DNA of 64,000 nucleotides, from positions 46,589 through 110,588 of the forward strand of contig NZ_JAHYJB010000005.1 of assembly GCF_019429335.1 (NCBI RefSeq), in the 5' to 3' direction. Made by a program: the position numbers and the translations under genes. Shown one piece after another: positions 54,721 through 64,000 of the stretch. The notes beneath the pieces were generated by a model that did not search any database, was not told the DNA's origin, and saw only the letters and a list, made by a program, of their open reading frames with translations. Numbering within the stretch: the first letter of the stretch is position 1; every line of letters begins with the position of its first letter. This DNA is from Sulfurimonas sp. Its GTDB lineage: Bacteria > Campylobacterota > Campylobacteria > Campylobacterales > Sulfurimonadaceae.

Positions 54721-57700
54721 TTGATTAAATTAATTGAATTTTTTATAAAAAACAGCAGACTTAATTATGCCATATTGGCTTTTTTAATCTTTATGGGAGT
54801 CAACTCCTACATAAATATCCCAAAAGAGATTTTTCCTGATGCCCAACTTGACCAGATAACTGTTTTAGGTACATACAGAGGAGCTAGTGCTTCTGTTATG
54901 GATAAGATGGCTGTGCGTGACATTGAGGATGAGCTTAGCAACGTCATTGGGATTGACAAAACAGAGACGACTATTACACCAGGCGCATTTGCAATACTTT
55001 TAACACTAAACAAAAGCGCAAACAGAGAGATTGCTTTAGGACTTGTCAAAGACGCCATCGCATCAACCAGACAGTATTTGCCTTCCGACATGAATGAGCC
55101 GGTTGCAAAGCTTCGCCAAAAGACAAGGTCGCTTATAAAACTGGCAGTCTCCTCCTCAACACTTTCGATAGGCGAGCTAACGCTTGTGGCGCAAGATATG
55201 AAAACAAAAGTATCAAAAATCAGCGGCATCAGCGAGGTTTTAATCCGCGGAGACTCAAACGAAGAGGTTATTATAAGGATAGACTCTGATGCAGTTTTGG
55301 CGTATGGCTTAACACATGAGGGCGTGCAGAGGGCGATATCAAACCTCTCATATATTTTCCCCATAGGAAATATAGAACAAAGAGGAAAATTTGCCTATGT
55401 CTCCACGGCAAACGGCAAGGCCGATGAGGTGGAGTATAAAGATAGCATCCTGAATATTGATGGGAAATATATAAAACTAGGCGATATTGCCGAAGTAAAT
55501 ATAGAGTACCCTCAGACCGACACACTTGCGACATTCAACAATAAAAAGACAATCTCGCTTGTTATATCAAAGGGAGAGGAGGGTGACTCTATTGTTCTCT
55601 CCAGAGAGCTTAGGGAGTATGTTAAAAAAACAGAGCAAAACTATAAGAGCGTTGATTTTAATTTTTACGAAGACAGCTCTAAGCCAGTCAGGCAAAGATT
55701 GGACGTAATTATATCAAACCTGATGTTTGGTTTGATTCTTGTTTTTTTATCGATGTATATTCTGATAAACCTTAGAATTGCGGTAATCGTAGCGCTTGGA
55801 ATACCTTTTTCTTTTATTATAGGATTGCTGAGCATCTACTATATGGGATACTCTATAAATGTTATCTCTCTTCTTGGAGGATTGATTGTAATAGGAATTG
55901 TAGTTGATGATGCGATAATCGTCGGTGAAAATATACAGCGGCATATCGATGAGGGCATGAATAATTATGATGCGGCAGTTGCAGGGGTAAAAGAGATGAT
56001 GCTTCCAGTAACGCTTGCGACAATAACGACCGTCGCAACATTTCTGCCTATTTTTATGCTTCAAGGAGAGATAGCTCTTTTTATTATCCTCATCCCCATT
56101 ACGGTTATAATCATTCTGCTTGCCTCTCTTTTGGAGAGCTTTTTCTTTTTGCCTCTGCATGCGAAGGAGTTTCTAAAAAAGAGCAACAAGGCGATAAGCT
56201 GGGTGCCTCTTCAGAATTTATATGAAAAAATAATTCTACATCTTTTGAACTATAAAAAAATCTCTATTCTGCTTTTTTTGATAGTGATTCCGCTGGCAAC
56301 GTTTTATACGGCAAAATCTATGAAGTTTCAGTTTTTTCCAAATTTTGACGGAAATTATCTCTATATCTCGGGAAAGCTAGATATCAATACTCCGCTTCAA
56401 GATACTTATGAGGTTTCAAAAGAGATAGAAGCAGAGCTTATGAAACATGCAGAGGAGTTCTCATTAAAATCAATCTCATCCGTTGTGGGATTCAGAAGAA
56501 GCCTCTCGGGCGATTCACAGAGAAACAACGGTGTTTTTATGATAACCATGGAACTTTATGACAGGGAAGAGACAAACTGGATAGATAAGTATGTAAATCC
56601 GATATTAAACTTTAGTTTTGAGTTTGACAATCCTGAGAACATAAGAAAAAAACAGACATTTGAGCTCTCTCCTTTGGCAAAAGAGATAATAGCGCCCTAT
56701 AGAGAGAAGTATAAGATGGAAGATATCGGAGTTATGGAGGATAAGTCTGGTCTTATCAAGAGTGATATTCAGGTCAACCTCTCAGGAAGTAATGACGAGA
56801 GACTTCAAGAGGGGATTTTAAAACTTGAAAATGAGCTCTTGAAGATGGAGAATATAAGAGACTATAGCGACAATATAAAATACGGCAAGATGGAGTATAA
56901 AATTAAAATAAACTCCTACGGCGAGAGTTTGGGTCTTAGCGAGGCCGTTGTTGCAAGAACTCTCAGCGGATATTTTTTAGAACAAAAACAGGCAACTACG
57001 TTTAACGACAGAGGCGTTATGGATATAAAAACGCAGGAGAGTGCCAAAGACAGCATCTCTACGCTGTTGGATTTTAACGTGGCTCTTGGTGATAGGAGGT
57101 ATGTGAAATTGTCTGATGTTGCCGACATGACGCAGATTAGAGATTATGAGAAGATAGATAAACTAAACGGCAATATAGTAAAAACAGTATATGCAAATAT
57201 AGACAAAAGAAAGGTGACTGCTCAGGAGATTTTGGATAAATTAGAGCCTGCTCTAAACGAAATAAGAGCTTCGGGCATAAATGTAGAGCTCTTGGGAGAG
57301 AAGGAGAAGAATCAACAGCTAAAGAGCGACATGAAAAACGCTCTGTTTCTGTCGCTTTTCTTAGTCTTTTTAACACTGCTGTTTATCTTTCCTAAGATAA
57401 AGTACGTGCTAATGGTTATGAGCGTTATTCCGCTATCGATTTTAGGTGCGCTTTTAGGACATAAACTGCTTGGGATAAATCTTACAATGCCTTCGATAAT
57501 AGGTATTTTAGGTCTCGCAGGTGTTGTTATTAATGATGGAATAATTATGCTTGACTTTCTGCGCGGTACTCATAAGCTGGATGAGTTTTTGCGACGTGCA
57601 AAACTCAGACTCCGTCCCATCCTCATCACCTCTTTGACAACATTTTTGGGACTATTTACGCTCATCTTCTACGCAAGCGGTCAGGCGGTTATACTGCAGC

Positions 57701-57813
57701 CAATTGCAATATCTCTTGGATTTGGTCTAATTTGGGGAACTGTTTTGAACCTGATTTATCTACCAACACTCTACGCTATGGTAAATAAAATCGAACCTAA
57801 AAAAGAGGTTTAG
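54721..57813 (+). CDS. RND efflux transporter, HAE1/AcrB type
   Basis: 1030 residues with the RND plan: TM1 near 12-30, a large periplasmic loop, TM2-6 (about 335-480), second loop, TM8-12 at the end. The proton-relay Asp pair is in TM4 (IVIGIVVDDAIIVGEN). Starts at TTG 54721 (no ATG nearby). No membrane-fusion or outer-membrane gene is adjacent; the partner may be elsewhere. Substrate unknown. Ends in a 4-base convergent overlap with a rhodanese gene. Confidence 0.92.
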   Translation: MIKLIEFFIKNSRLNYAILAFLIFMGVNSYINIPKEIFPDAQLDQITVLGTYRGASASVMDKMAVRDIEDELSNVIGIDKTETTITPGAFAILLTLNKSANREIALGLVKDAIASTRQYLPSDMNEPVAKLRQKTRSLIKLAVSSSTLSIGELTLVAQDMKTKVSKISGISEVLIRGDSNEEVIIRIDSDAVLAYGLTHEGVQRAISNLSYIFPIGNIEQRGKFAYVSTANGKADEVEYKDSILNIDGKYIKLGDIAEVNIEYPQTDTLATFNNKKTISLVISKGEEGDSIVLSRELREYVKKTEQNYKSVDFNFYEDSSKPVRQRLDVIISNLMFGLILVFLSMYILINLRIAVIVALGIPFSFIIGLLSIYYMGYSINVISLLGGLIVIGIVVDDAIIVGENIQRHIDEGMNNYDAAVAGVKEMMLPVTLATITTVATFLPIFMLQGEIALFIILIPITVIIILLASLLESFFFLPLHAKEFLKKSNKAISWVPLQNLYEKIILHLLNYKKISILLFLIVIPLATFYTAKSMKFQFFPNFDGNYLYISGKLDINTPLQDTYEVSKEIEAELMKHAEEFSLKSISSVVGFRRSLSGDSQRNNGVFMITMELYDREETNWIDKYVNPILNFSFEFDNPENIRKKQTFELSPLAKEIIAPYREKYKMEDIGVMEDKSGLIKSDIQVNLSGSNDERLQEGILKLENELLKMENIRDYSDNIKYGKMEYKIKINSYGESLGLSEAVVARTLSGYFLEQKQATTFNDRGVMDIKTQESAKDSISTLLDFNVALGDRRYVKLSDVADMTQIRDYEKIDKLNGNIVKTVYANIDKRKVTAQEILDKLEPALNEIRASGINVELLGEKEKNQQLKSDMKNALFLSLFLVFLTLLFIFPKIKYVLMVMSVIPLSILGALLGHKLLGINLTMPSIIGILGLAGVVINDGIIMLDFLRGTHKLDEFLRRAKLRLRPILITSLTTFLGLFTLIFYASGQAVILQPIAISLGFGLIWGTVLNLIYLPTLYAMVNKIEPKKEV

Positions 57814-58220
57814 TGTGCTTGATATGGCAGAATAGGGAGCTTTAAATATTTTGCGTATACTATTCCGCTTTTTATGTTGATAACGTTATAGTTTAACTTT
57901 TGTGATAGAAACGGTGCCAGAACACTTGTCCTGCTACCTGTTCTGCATATAATAGCAAAAGGTTTTTTTGTATCAACCGCTATGTTTAGTTTCTCTAAAA
58001 AATCTTTTAGGTCGTAGTTCCCTTTTTCATCAAAAAGCATTATAGGAATAGACCCCTTTAAAAGGCCCGTCTCTCTCCACTCCCCAGGTGTTCTGATATC
58101 AACTATCGGTATGTTAGAGTTGATTAGCTTTTCTGATGCTTCCTCGTTTGTTACAGCCGAAAAAAGCGAAATGGACAATAACAGAAGCGATGACACTATT
58201 TTTTTCAATATCTTCCCCAT
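57810..58220 (-). CDS. Periplasmic rhodanese-like sulfurtransferase
   Basis: 136 residues. Signal peptide (MGKILKKIVSSLLLLSISLFSA) and one rhodanese domain with VDIRTPGEW and active Cys 92 (IICRTGSR). It would handle sulfane sulfur or thiosulfate in the periplasm, fitting a sulfur-metabolising organism. A single-gene unit. Confidence 0.88.
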   Translation of the reverse strand: MGKILKKIVSSLLLLSISLFSAVTNEEASEKLINSNIPIVDIRTPGEWRETGLLKGSIPIMLFDEKGNYDLKDFLEKLNIAVDTKKPFAIICRTGSRTSVLAPFLSQKLNYNVINIKSGIVYAKYLKLPILPYQAH

Positions 58221-58235
58221 ACATTAAATTAAGGG

Positions 58236-58241
58236 TATAAT
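58236..58241 (+). promoter_or_regulatory. -10 box of the small unknown gene
   Basis: TATAAT 33 bases upstream of the ATG at 58274; -35 not clear. Confidence 0.45.
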
Positions 58242-58273
58242 TGTACCTCTAAATAGATAAACAATAGGTAAAA

Positions 58274-58639
58274 ATGGCATCTCAAAAAGCAATAGATAAC
58301 TCACAAAGGCTTCGTTATATAAGAGCTTTGGAGAGGTTTCACAAAAGTATCGTCTCATATCTCACAAGCACGTCAAATCTTACTAAAGAGGGTTATGGCA
58401 AAAAGATAGAGAGTGCTATAAAAGTTCTTCATAAAGTCGAAGAGATAGCACTCTATAAAGGTGATTTGCAGGAGTTGCAAAAGCTGGTTAAAAAGATAAT
58501 AGGTTATAGAGATGGTGATAAGGATATTTTAGAGATAAAAGAGGAGATTCTTTACGGCTCAAATCAGCTTGATAAAACAAAAAACGCAAGGCGATATAAA
58601 AAGGATAAGCACTCCCCTATCTATGGAGATTGGGAGTAA
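58274..58639 (+). CDS. Small hypothetical protein
   Basis: 121 residues, helical and basic (LHKVEEIALYKGDLQELQKLVKKI), with a lysine-rich C-terminal tail (KDKHSPIYGDWE end). Not recognised; possibly nucleic-acid binding but only from charge. Preceded by its own TATAAT box. Lies between rhodanese (divergent) and the MCP (convergent). Confidence 0.65.
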   Translation: MASQKAIDNSQRLRYIRALERFHKSIVSYLTSTSNLTKEGYGKKIESAIKVLHKVEEIALYKGDLQELQKLVKKIIGYRDGDKDILEIKEEILYGSNQLDKTKNARRYKKDKHSPIYGDWE

Positions 58640-58654
58640 AGAGAGCGTCTTTGG

Positions 58655-60547
58655 CTACTCTTTTAGCATCTTGTCAAGCAATACGAAGACTTCCGCAGAA
58701 ACATCCTCCATCTCATCAAAGTTTTTAACAATCTTATCGCCATTTTTAAGAGTCTCATTCTCGGCATCTTTTTCAAGATAGCTGAGATTTTCATGAACTT
58801 TTCTGCTGAGCATTATGCGAGGAGCGTCCAGTTTATGGAAAGATTCAGTCTTTGCAAATCTTGCTTGACCATCCTCAGAACACCACTCTCCAAGACGGCA
58901 CTTATCACCTGCTTTTGAAGGCACGACATTTTTAAGCGATATGATAGAGTTATAAGCGCGTGATTTAAAGAGTATCTGGTCTAATTTTGCAAGAACAATA
59001 AATATGCTGTTTTCCATACCGTAAGAGTAGTCGACTATTTTAGAAGAGTTTTCGCTCAGCTCGATTAGAGTATTCTCAAAGCCGTTTATCTTTCGTGTAG
59101 AACCCTCAACGGTTATTTTCATGTTGTCAGAACTTGTTTGAATTTCACTCATATTTTGTTGTAGAGATTTGATAGAGACTGAAATCTCTCCAGTGGCCTT
59201 ATGCGTTCTCTCCGCTAGTTTTCTGACCTCGTCTGCGACAACTGCAAATCCGCGACCATGCTCGCCGGCACGTGCGGCTTCGATAGCAGCGTTAAGTGCA
59301 AGCAGGTTAGTCTGGTCTGCAATGTCGGTAATAAGCTGTATAACAGAAGTTATATCATTTGCCTGATTTGCAATCTCTCCTATACTGTCGTTGTTTATAT
59401 TTACCTGCTCGTTTAGAGCGTTTAACTCTGTCGTGATATCGGTAATATCGTTGCGAGAGTTTGTTGCCAGATCTGAAGCATCTCTAGTTGCAGAGGTAAT
59501 CTCTTTTAAGTCATGAAGGTTGCCGTCTAAGTCGGAGATAATCATGGATAGTGATTCCGTGACCTTAACGCTTCTTGTGCTGATTTTAGAGTTAAATATA
59601 TCTCTTTGTGCCTTTGCATGTTGAGCTTTCATAAACTCAATGCTTTTGCCCACACTCTCTATAGCATCTACAAACTCGCCGCTCATACCATCAGATGAGA
59701 TGCTGTGTGTAAATATTCCTTTTGATGCGTCAGTGATTGTAGTATTGATTTCGTGGATAAGATCTTTTGTATGTTTTATAAGTTCTGTGAGCTCATGTCC
59801 CATAATGCCGAGTTCTGTATTTCTATCTGTTGTTGTGGCATCATGGCTGAAGTTACCTTTTGATACATAGCCTATTAGGGTTGTAAAGTCGTTTATTCCG
59901 CTTGTAATTGATTTTCTAATTATTGTTGCAAAAATAAGTACTACAATGCCTACAGCTATTCCCGTAATCAAAGCTAGGTATTTAAAAAATATAATAATGC
60001 TGCCAAGATTTATGGAGTCACCGTCAAGCTCTTTTGATTTTAAATCAACCAGTTTTTTAAAAGAGTCTCTGGATGCATTTGCAAAAGGTGTTAAATCATT
60101 TTTGTATCTGCTATAAATTACATCTTTATCGTTTTTAATATCTTGCTGGGTAAGCGATTTCATCATAGTTAGAGAGTTGTTTAAAAATAGCAATGTAGAG
60201 TTTTTAGCCTCGATTACGATATCTAGCGACTTCTCTCCAGCCATAAGCTTTTCAAGCGAGTCAAAACTGTTTTTAATCTTACTGATTGTATCGCTGAGGT
60301 TAGCTATGTTTTTCTCATAATTGCCACCGAGCATAATGTCTCTGGATAGTCTGCTGATAAAATTTAGATTTTTCTCTATTTCAAGCGTCGTTAATGCACT
60401 CTCCATTGAGTTCTCATATAGGTGGTCATATTTTGACTCAATGTGCCCAAGTGCGAGAAACATGGATATTGCAGCGGCAAAAATGGAAATCGTAACCACC
60501 GCGACAAAATAATTCATTTTCTTATGAATACTTAAATTTTTAAACAT
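58655..60547 (-). CDS. Methyl-accepting chemotaxis protein with CZB domain
   Basis: About 630 residues from ATG 60547, which has GGAGG upstream; a start at 60562 is less likely. N-terminal membrane segment, four-helix MCP sensor, second TM near 190-210, HAMP, the hairpin tip [23 protein letters not shown], and a C-terminal CZB zinc-binding domain (KCRLGEWC, H near the end) that in other MCPs senses zinc or HOCl. It feeds CheA through CheW/CheV. Confidence 0.92.
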   Translation of the reverse strand: MFKNLSIHKKMNYFVAVVTISIFAAAISMFLALGHIESKYDHLYENSMESALTTLEIEKNLNFISRLSRDIMLGGNYEKNIANLSDTISKIKNSFDSLEKLMAGEKSLDIVIEAKNSTLLFLNNSLTMMKSLTQQDIKNDKDVIYSRYKNDLTPFANASRDSFKKLVDLKSKELDGDSINLGSIIIFFKYLALITGIAVGIVVLIFATIIRKSITSGINDFTTLIGYVSKGNFSHDATTTDRNTELGIMGHELTELIKHTKDLIHEINTTITDASKGIFTHSISSDGMSGEFVDAIESVGKSIEFMKAQHAKAQRDIFNSKISTRSVKVTESLSMIISDLDGNLHDLKEITSATRDASDLATNSRNDITDITTELNALNEQVNINNDSIGEIANQANDITSVIQLITDIADQTNLLALNAAIEAARAGEHGRGFAVVADEVRKLAERTHKATGEISVSIKSLQQNMSEIQTSSDNMKITVEGSTRKINGFENTLIELSENSSKIVDYSYGMENSIFIVLAKLDQILFKSRAYNSIISLKNVVPSKAGDKCRLGEWCSEDGQARFAKTESFHKLDAPRIMLSRKVHENLSYLEKDAENETLKNGDKIVKNFDEMEDVSAEVFVLLDKMLKE

Positions 60548-60635
60548 TGAAACCTCCGACATTCTTTTTGCTGAATGATAACATATTATTTGTGATTATT
60601 TTGTAATTTTTTTCTAAATTCGATTAGATTGTAAG

Positions 60636-61086
60636 TTATCGCAGATACATAAACTGAGACAGAAGAATTATTATAACAACCAGACTAAAAGGAAAAAAGT
60701 GGCTTTTAAATACCCATGGATTTATTTTAAAAAGTTTTTGGTTGATTCCCCTGATTCCAAGCCATATTCCAAGAAAAGCTTTTATGGACAAAAGAGTCTG
60801 AAAGTATGAGAGAGAGCCGCCCTCAATCTTGCCGAAAATCTGTGAGATTAGATAGAGTCCGCTTGCGACAGCTACCATCAGGGCATAAGGAACAACCTCT
60901 CTTACATGTACCATAATTGCTTCTCTTGCTTTTTTATGCTCTTTATCGCTTAGATTCTGACTCATTTTTGATAAAAAAAGCACATCTACGAATAAAAAAC
61001 CTCCGTAGATAAAGACAGAAAAGATATGGAGCGTATGGATAAAAGTGTAAGTAATGTGTAATCCTTTTTTTTGGAAATTTTATCAT
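60636..61086 (-). pseudogene. Small multi-span membrane protein with an A8-run frameshift
   Basis: The frame from GTG 60983 gives 115 residues with three membrane helices, but continuous homologous-looking sequence extends upstream (HTLHIFSVFIYGGFLFVDVLF). An ATG at 61086 with AGGA upstream reads into it after MIKFPKK, except that a run of eight A (61065-61072) puts the frames out of register; seven A would restore a protein of about 149 residues. May be phase variation, error or decay. It is alone between the MCP and TorD genes. Confidence 0.65.
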
Positions 61087-61190
61087 AATTTATCCTAAAG
61101 CGATTTGTTTTAGGTCAATAACATAACTCTACATTTATACTTTTTAGATAAAATCACAAACCAAAAAAATCAAAATAAAGAATAGATATA

Positions 61191-61808
61191 ATGCAAAATA
61201 CAAAAGCAAGAGCTAATATTTACGCACTTCTCTCCCGTGTGCTGCTTCAAGAGCTCGATGAGAAGATGCTTCAAACAATCAAAAATGATGAAAATATTTT
61301 AGATTTTTTTCCGACACTCAAAGAGTGGAAACCGTTTAACGAAGTTCAAAACAGCAAGCTTTTGGAAGAGTATTTAAATCCTGATTTTGTAAATTTATCT
61401 CTTTTGCACCTTATTCCTTATGAGACGTTTTACACAAGAGAAGATCAGAAAATCGAGACCGGCGGAGCAAATCCTGTAACCGACATGTACAGCGCATATA
61501 ATTTTATGGTTGACTACGAGGCCGCGCGCGCTATTTCTGCAGACCATATAGGCGTTGAGCTTGAATTTATGCACCATTTAGCCGTTGCCGAATTAAAAGC
61601 TCTGGAAGAGGGTGACAAAGAGGCTGTTAAAGCGCTTAGAGAGATTCAAAAAGAGTTTTTGGACAAGCACCTTCTAAGATGGGCGCCGCTCTATCTTATA
61701 AATGTAAAATATGAGGCTAGAACACCGCTTTACTATGATGTTGCGGATATGGCTTTAGAGTTTATTTTAAGTGATAACGAATATCTGGTAAAAGAGCTGA
61801 ATACTTAA
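61191..61808 (+). CDS. TorD-family molybdoenzyme chaperone
   Basis: 205 residues, all helical, with EYLNPDFVNLSLLHLIPYETFYTREDQ and HHLAVAELKALEEGD, typical of TorD/DmsD-type chaperones that fold and insert cofactor into molybdenum enzymes before Tat export. It starts a plus-strand unit with a polyferredoxin (no gap) and a shikimate-dehydrogenase-like protein. In Sulfurimonas-type genomes such sets precede formate dehydrogenase (recalled), and that gene would lie beyond 64000. Confidence 0.85.
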   Translation: MQNTKARANIYALLSRVLLQELDEKMLQTIKNDENILDFFPTLKEWKPFNEVQNSKLLEEYLNPDFVNLSLLHLIPYETFYTREDQKIETGGANPVTDMYSAYNFMVDYEAARAISADHIGVELEFMHHLAVAELKALEEGDKEAVKALREIQKEFLDKHLLRWAPLYLINVKYEARTPLYYDVADMALEFILSDNEYLVKELNT

Positions 61809-62915
61809 ATGATACAACTCAAAGCCAGCCGTTGTGTCCGCTCGCTCTCAAAGGAGAGTGAGTGCAACAAGTGTGAACTTATCTGCCCTACGGAAGCAAT
61901 AATCGTAGGCGATAATCCGCTGCCAAGTATTAACTTCTCCGCATGTGTGGGTTGCGGTGCTTGTGATGCGGTGTGTCCAAATGAAGCGCTTTTTTTAGAT
62001 GATTTCAGCCCGAGTGATTTTTTCTTTAACTATATGGAAGATGAAGCCAACCTTATCTCATGCAGAAAAAATGTTCCCTGCATTGCTGCGCTAAATATAG
62101 AAAATATTATTTCGATGGCTCTACTTAAAAAAGAGATGGTATTTGACATGGGACATTGCGACGGATGTGCGATAGCTCATAAATGCAAACCTGAGATTCT
62201 AAGAAACCATGATGAGGCTTCTTACATGTTAGAAGCTATGGAGAGTGAAGCTGTTATAAAACTTGAAGATGTAAAGTATGAAAAAGAGCAAAACGGTGAA
62301 GAAAATGTGCCAAACAGAAGAGAGTTTTTTAGTAAAGTCAATCTGAAAAATGCTGTAAAAACAAAAATAGAGTTTGAAAAAGAGATACAAAAAGCGACAG
62401 ACGAGCTTGTCGCGCATACTCTGCAAAAGAGCGACATTGCGCTTTTGCGTCAAAAACGTATTACAGAGAGAAGAAAGCTTTTTTTTACAGCACTAAAAAG
62501 AGTCAAAAAACCATCCGTCTATCATGTAATAGAAGCAGATGAGCTTACGTTTACCTCAATGAAGCTCTTAGACGCAGATAAATGTACGGCATGTCAGATG
62601 TGTTATAGAGTCTGTCCTACGGGAGCGCTCAGCTCGGATGTTAAAAATTCAAAGATAGAGTTTGACCCTTTTCTTTGTATAAAGTGCAGCATCTGCCATG
62701 ATGTGTGTGAACCAGAAGCAATTACTCTCTCGCCTACATACAGGGTTAAAGAGTTGTTTGAACCGGAAGTTCAAAATCTTATCACTTTTAAGGTAAGAAG
62801 ATGTAACGAGTGCAGTGTCATCTTTAGCACAAACTCCAATGAGAAACTCTGTTACAGATGCAAGGCTGAAGAAGAAGAGGCAAGAGAACTTTGGGGTATA
62901 AGAGGAGATATGTAA
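61809..62915 (+). CDS. Polyferredoxin-like Fe-S protein (4Fe-4S clusters)
   Basis: 368 residues with at least four cluster motifs: CVRSLSKESECNKCELICP (unusual N-terminal spacing), CVGCGACDAVCPNEA, CTACQMCYRVCPTG and CIKCSICHDVCEPEA. The C-terminus has CNECSVIF and CYRC, a possible zinc ribbon. Cytoplasmic, no Tat signal. Starts right after the TorD stop; likely an electron or Fe-S donor for the molybdoenzyme served by that chaperone. Confidence 0.85.
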   Translation: MIQLKASRCVRSLSKESECNKCELICPTEAIIVGDNPLPSINFSACVGCGACDAVCPNEALFLDDFSPSDFFFNYMEDEANLISCRKNVPCIAALNIENIISMALLKKEMVFDMGHCDGCAIAHKCKPEILRNHDEASYMLEAMESEAVIKLEDVKYEKEQNGEENVPNRREFFSKVNLKNAVKTKIEFEKEIQKATDELVAHTLQKSDIALLRQKRITERRKLFFTALKRVKKPSVYHVIEADELTFTSMKLLDADKCTACQMCYRVCPTGALSSDVKNSKIEFDPFLCIKCSICHDVCEPEAITLSPTYRVKELFEPEVQNLITFKVRRCNECSVIFSTNSNEKLCYRCKAEEEEARELWGIRGDM

Positions 62916-62916
62916 G

Positions 62917-63714
62917 ATGATGAACAACGGCAATGAGATATCGCATCACACCAAGCTCTACGGTTTTATAGGCGAGTATGCCGGTCAGAGCAGTTTGTCT
63001 GCAACGCTAAACAAGCACTTTAAAGCAGAAAATAGAGATGCCATGATGATACCGATGAATATACGCGAGGATGATTTATATTTTACGGTAGTAAATATGA
63101 AAAAGTCACATGTAAACGGCGCACTGATATCTAATGAATATATGAAAGGTGTCGTTGAGGTGCTTGATGACTCAAGCGAAGCAGTTAAGCTTTGCGGGAT
63201 GTGCGATATTCTTATAAGAGATGAGCAGAAGTTGGTCGGGGATATCGTTGGAGTGAGAGCGCTTGTAAAACTTTTAAAAAATAGAGGTGTTCAAAGAGTG
63301 GCTCTTATCGGAGTTGATTCAAGGGCAAAAGCATTTGCTTTTTTTGCGGATGGTTTTGATGTGAGCTACTTCTATGATGATTTGGAAAAGCTTATGGGTT
63401 TTACGAATGAGATTGGTGTTACTGATGCCGATATCAACCGCATAGCTGAGGGAATGGATATAGACCTCTCCGCGTACGATGCTGTTGTCGATTTTTCGGA
63501 TTTTGAAAATCTGGAGATGGTAAAGGCATTTGCGAAAATAAACGCAGATATGAAGCAAAAAAAAGAGTTCTCGCCGCTCAAGGCAAGAACAAACGAGCTC
63601 TTAGCCGCTTACATCGGTTTTGATGACATGCTAGGCGAGTTAAGCAGCACTGTTTTTGAATTTTTAAAAGATAAAAAACACCTAGAGCATGATAAAAGCG
63701 ATATGAGATTTTAA
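62917..63714 (+). CDS. Shikimate-dehydrogenase-like protein of unknown function
   Basis: 265 residues, starts ATGATG. N-terminal region (LYGFIGEYAGQSSLSATLNKHF) and middle (LVGDIVGVRALVKLLKNRGVQRVALIGVDSRAKAFAFF) follow the shikimate-dehydrogenase fold, but the substrate-binding residues (SKS, K-D pair) look changed, so catalytic activity on shikimate is doubtful. Linked to the TorD and polyferredoxin genes. Function unknown. Confidence 0.65.
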   Translation: MMNNGNEISHHTKLYGFIGEYAGQSSLSATLNKHFKAENRDAMMIPMNIREDDLYFTVVNMKKSHVNGALISNEYMKGVVEVLDDSSEAVKLCGMCDILIRDEQKLVGDIVGVRALVKLLKNRGVQRVALIGVDSRAKAFAFFADGFDVSYFYDDLEKLMGFTNEIGVTDADINRIAEGMDIDLSAYDAVVDFSDFENLEMVKAFAKINADMKQKKEFSPLKARTNELLAAYIGFDDMLGELSSTVFEFLKDKKHLEHDKSDMRF

Positions 63715-63737
63715 AATAATAAAACCATCCTATAAAG

Positions 63738-63766
63738 AATAGCTTAAACCAATAGCTATTTTTTAT
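63738..63766 (+). terminator. Possible terminator after the TorD unit
   Basis: AATAGCT-N9-AGCTATT followed by TTTTTAT; 7-base stem, AT-rich, 24 bases past the last stop. Confidence 0.5.
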
Positions 63767-64000
63767 AGACATAGATAATGTGTTTCATTATTTGAGTATT
63801 TAAAAAGTATAAATGCTCAGATGATCAAATACAAAGATATAACCACTATTTTAAAGGTTATGTTTTTTGGTCAGTGTTCCTTAAAAACTCATTGTTTTCA
63901 CAAGTGTTAAAACTAACCGTTTTAATATCATTTAGAGATTAAAACTCTTTTAGAATTGTATGGTGTGTTGTATTTAAAAATTGAGTACATAATTGTTGCT
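63767..64000. other. Gene-free end of the window
   Basis: AT-rich, no open frame of note. A second weak hairpin (ATAACC at 63839-63844 with GGTTAT at 63856-63861, then T-rich) is present. No tRNA, promoter or repeat is convincing; probably the leader of the gene beyond 64000. Confidence 0.5.

Overview
The window looks like the chromosome of a Campylobacterota (epsilonproteobacterial) chemolithotroph close to Sulfurimonas. It is AT-rich and densely packed, with many 1-14 bp gene overlaps and extended -10 promoters without a clear -35. Diagnostic groupings are a csd1-ccmA-mfd block, an LpxH/LpxJ-like gene followed by cheV-cheAY-cheW, a napAGHBFLD operon, an Mqo-type malate oxidase, and a TorD/polyferredoxin module of the kind found near formate dehydrogenases. 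These assignments rest on family recognition by eye; no database search was possible.

Layout. 0-5.3 kb: M23 peptidase (5' end outside the window), bactofilin, mfd, YmdB-like phosphodiesterase and a small unknown gene. 5.4-9.1 kb: PhoB/PhoR-like two-component pair facing dnaX. 9.1-14 kb (minus strand): a signalling cassette of porin, PstS-like binding protein, receiver/HD-GYP protein, membrane histidine kinase and an EAL remnant. Most of its members are frameshifted, truncated or missing a key residue. 14-17.4 kb: murI, rho and an insertion sequence. 17.4-30 kb (plus strand): surE, a TcdA-like gene, greA, argC, a lipid-A phosphoesterase, the chemotaxis core, an MCE-type lipid transporter and pepP. 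30-37.8 kb (minus strand): periplasmic nitrate reductase operon with an unknown distal gene. 38-41.1 kb: a PilJ-domain membrane sensor with no output domain, a Crp/Fnr regulator, and a diguanylate cyclase behind a sigma-54-type promoter. 41.1-50.6 kb: gdhA, putA, SUI1 protein, DUF5718-like protein, ABC-F ATPase, malate:quinone oxidoreductase. 50.6-61 kb: GNAT, cold-shock protein, two small Campylobacterota-type proteins, S4 protein, inverted repeat, DUF445 protein, orphan RND pump, rhodanese, MCP, and a frameshifted membrane protein. 61.2-63.7 kb: TorD-like chaperone, polyferredoxin and a shikimate-dehydrogenase-like protein.

How the genes fit together. The nap operon would reduce nitrate in the periplasm using NapG/NapH as quinol dehydrogenase (no napC is seen), while Mqo, PutA and GdhA feed electrons and carbon/nitrogen metabolism. 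CheV/CheAY/CheW and the CZB-domain MCP form part of a chemotaxis system. The Crp/Fnr plus PilJ-domain pair lies just upstream of nap, and a 12-bp palindrome of Crp/Fnr type sits in the nap promoter region, suggesting a local nitrate-responsive circuit.

The most interesting unexplained items are (i) the broken kinase gene, whose two halves meet at an in-frame A AAA AAG heptamer that a -1 ribosomal slip would repair exactly; (ii) the output-less PilJ sensor plus Crp/Fnr pair next to nap; (iii) the sigma-54-type promoter in front of the diguanylate cyclase; and (iv) the unknown gene at the end of the nap operon. Several single-base frameshifts fall in or near short A/T runs, so sequence error must be excluded before any is treated as biology.
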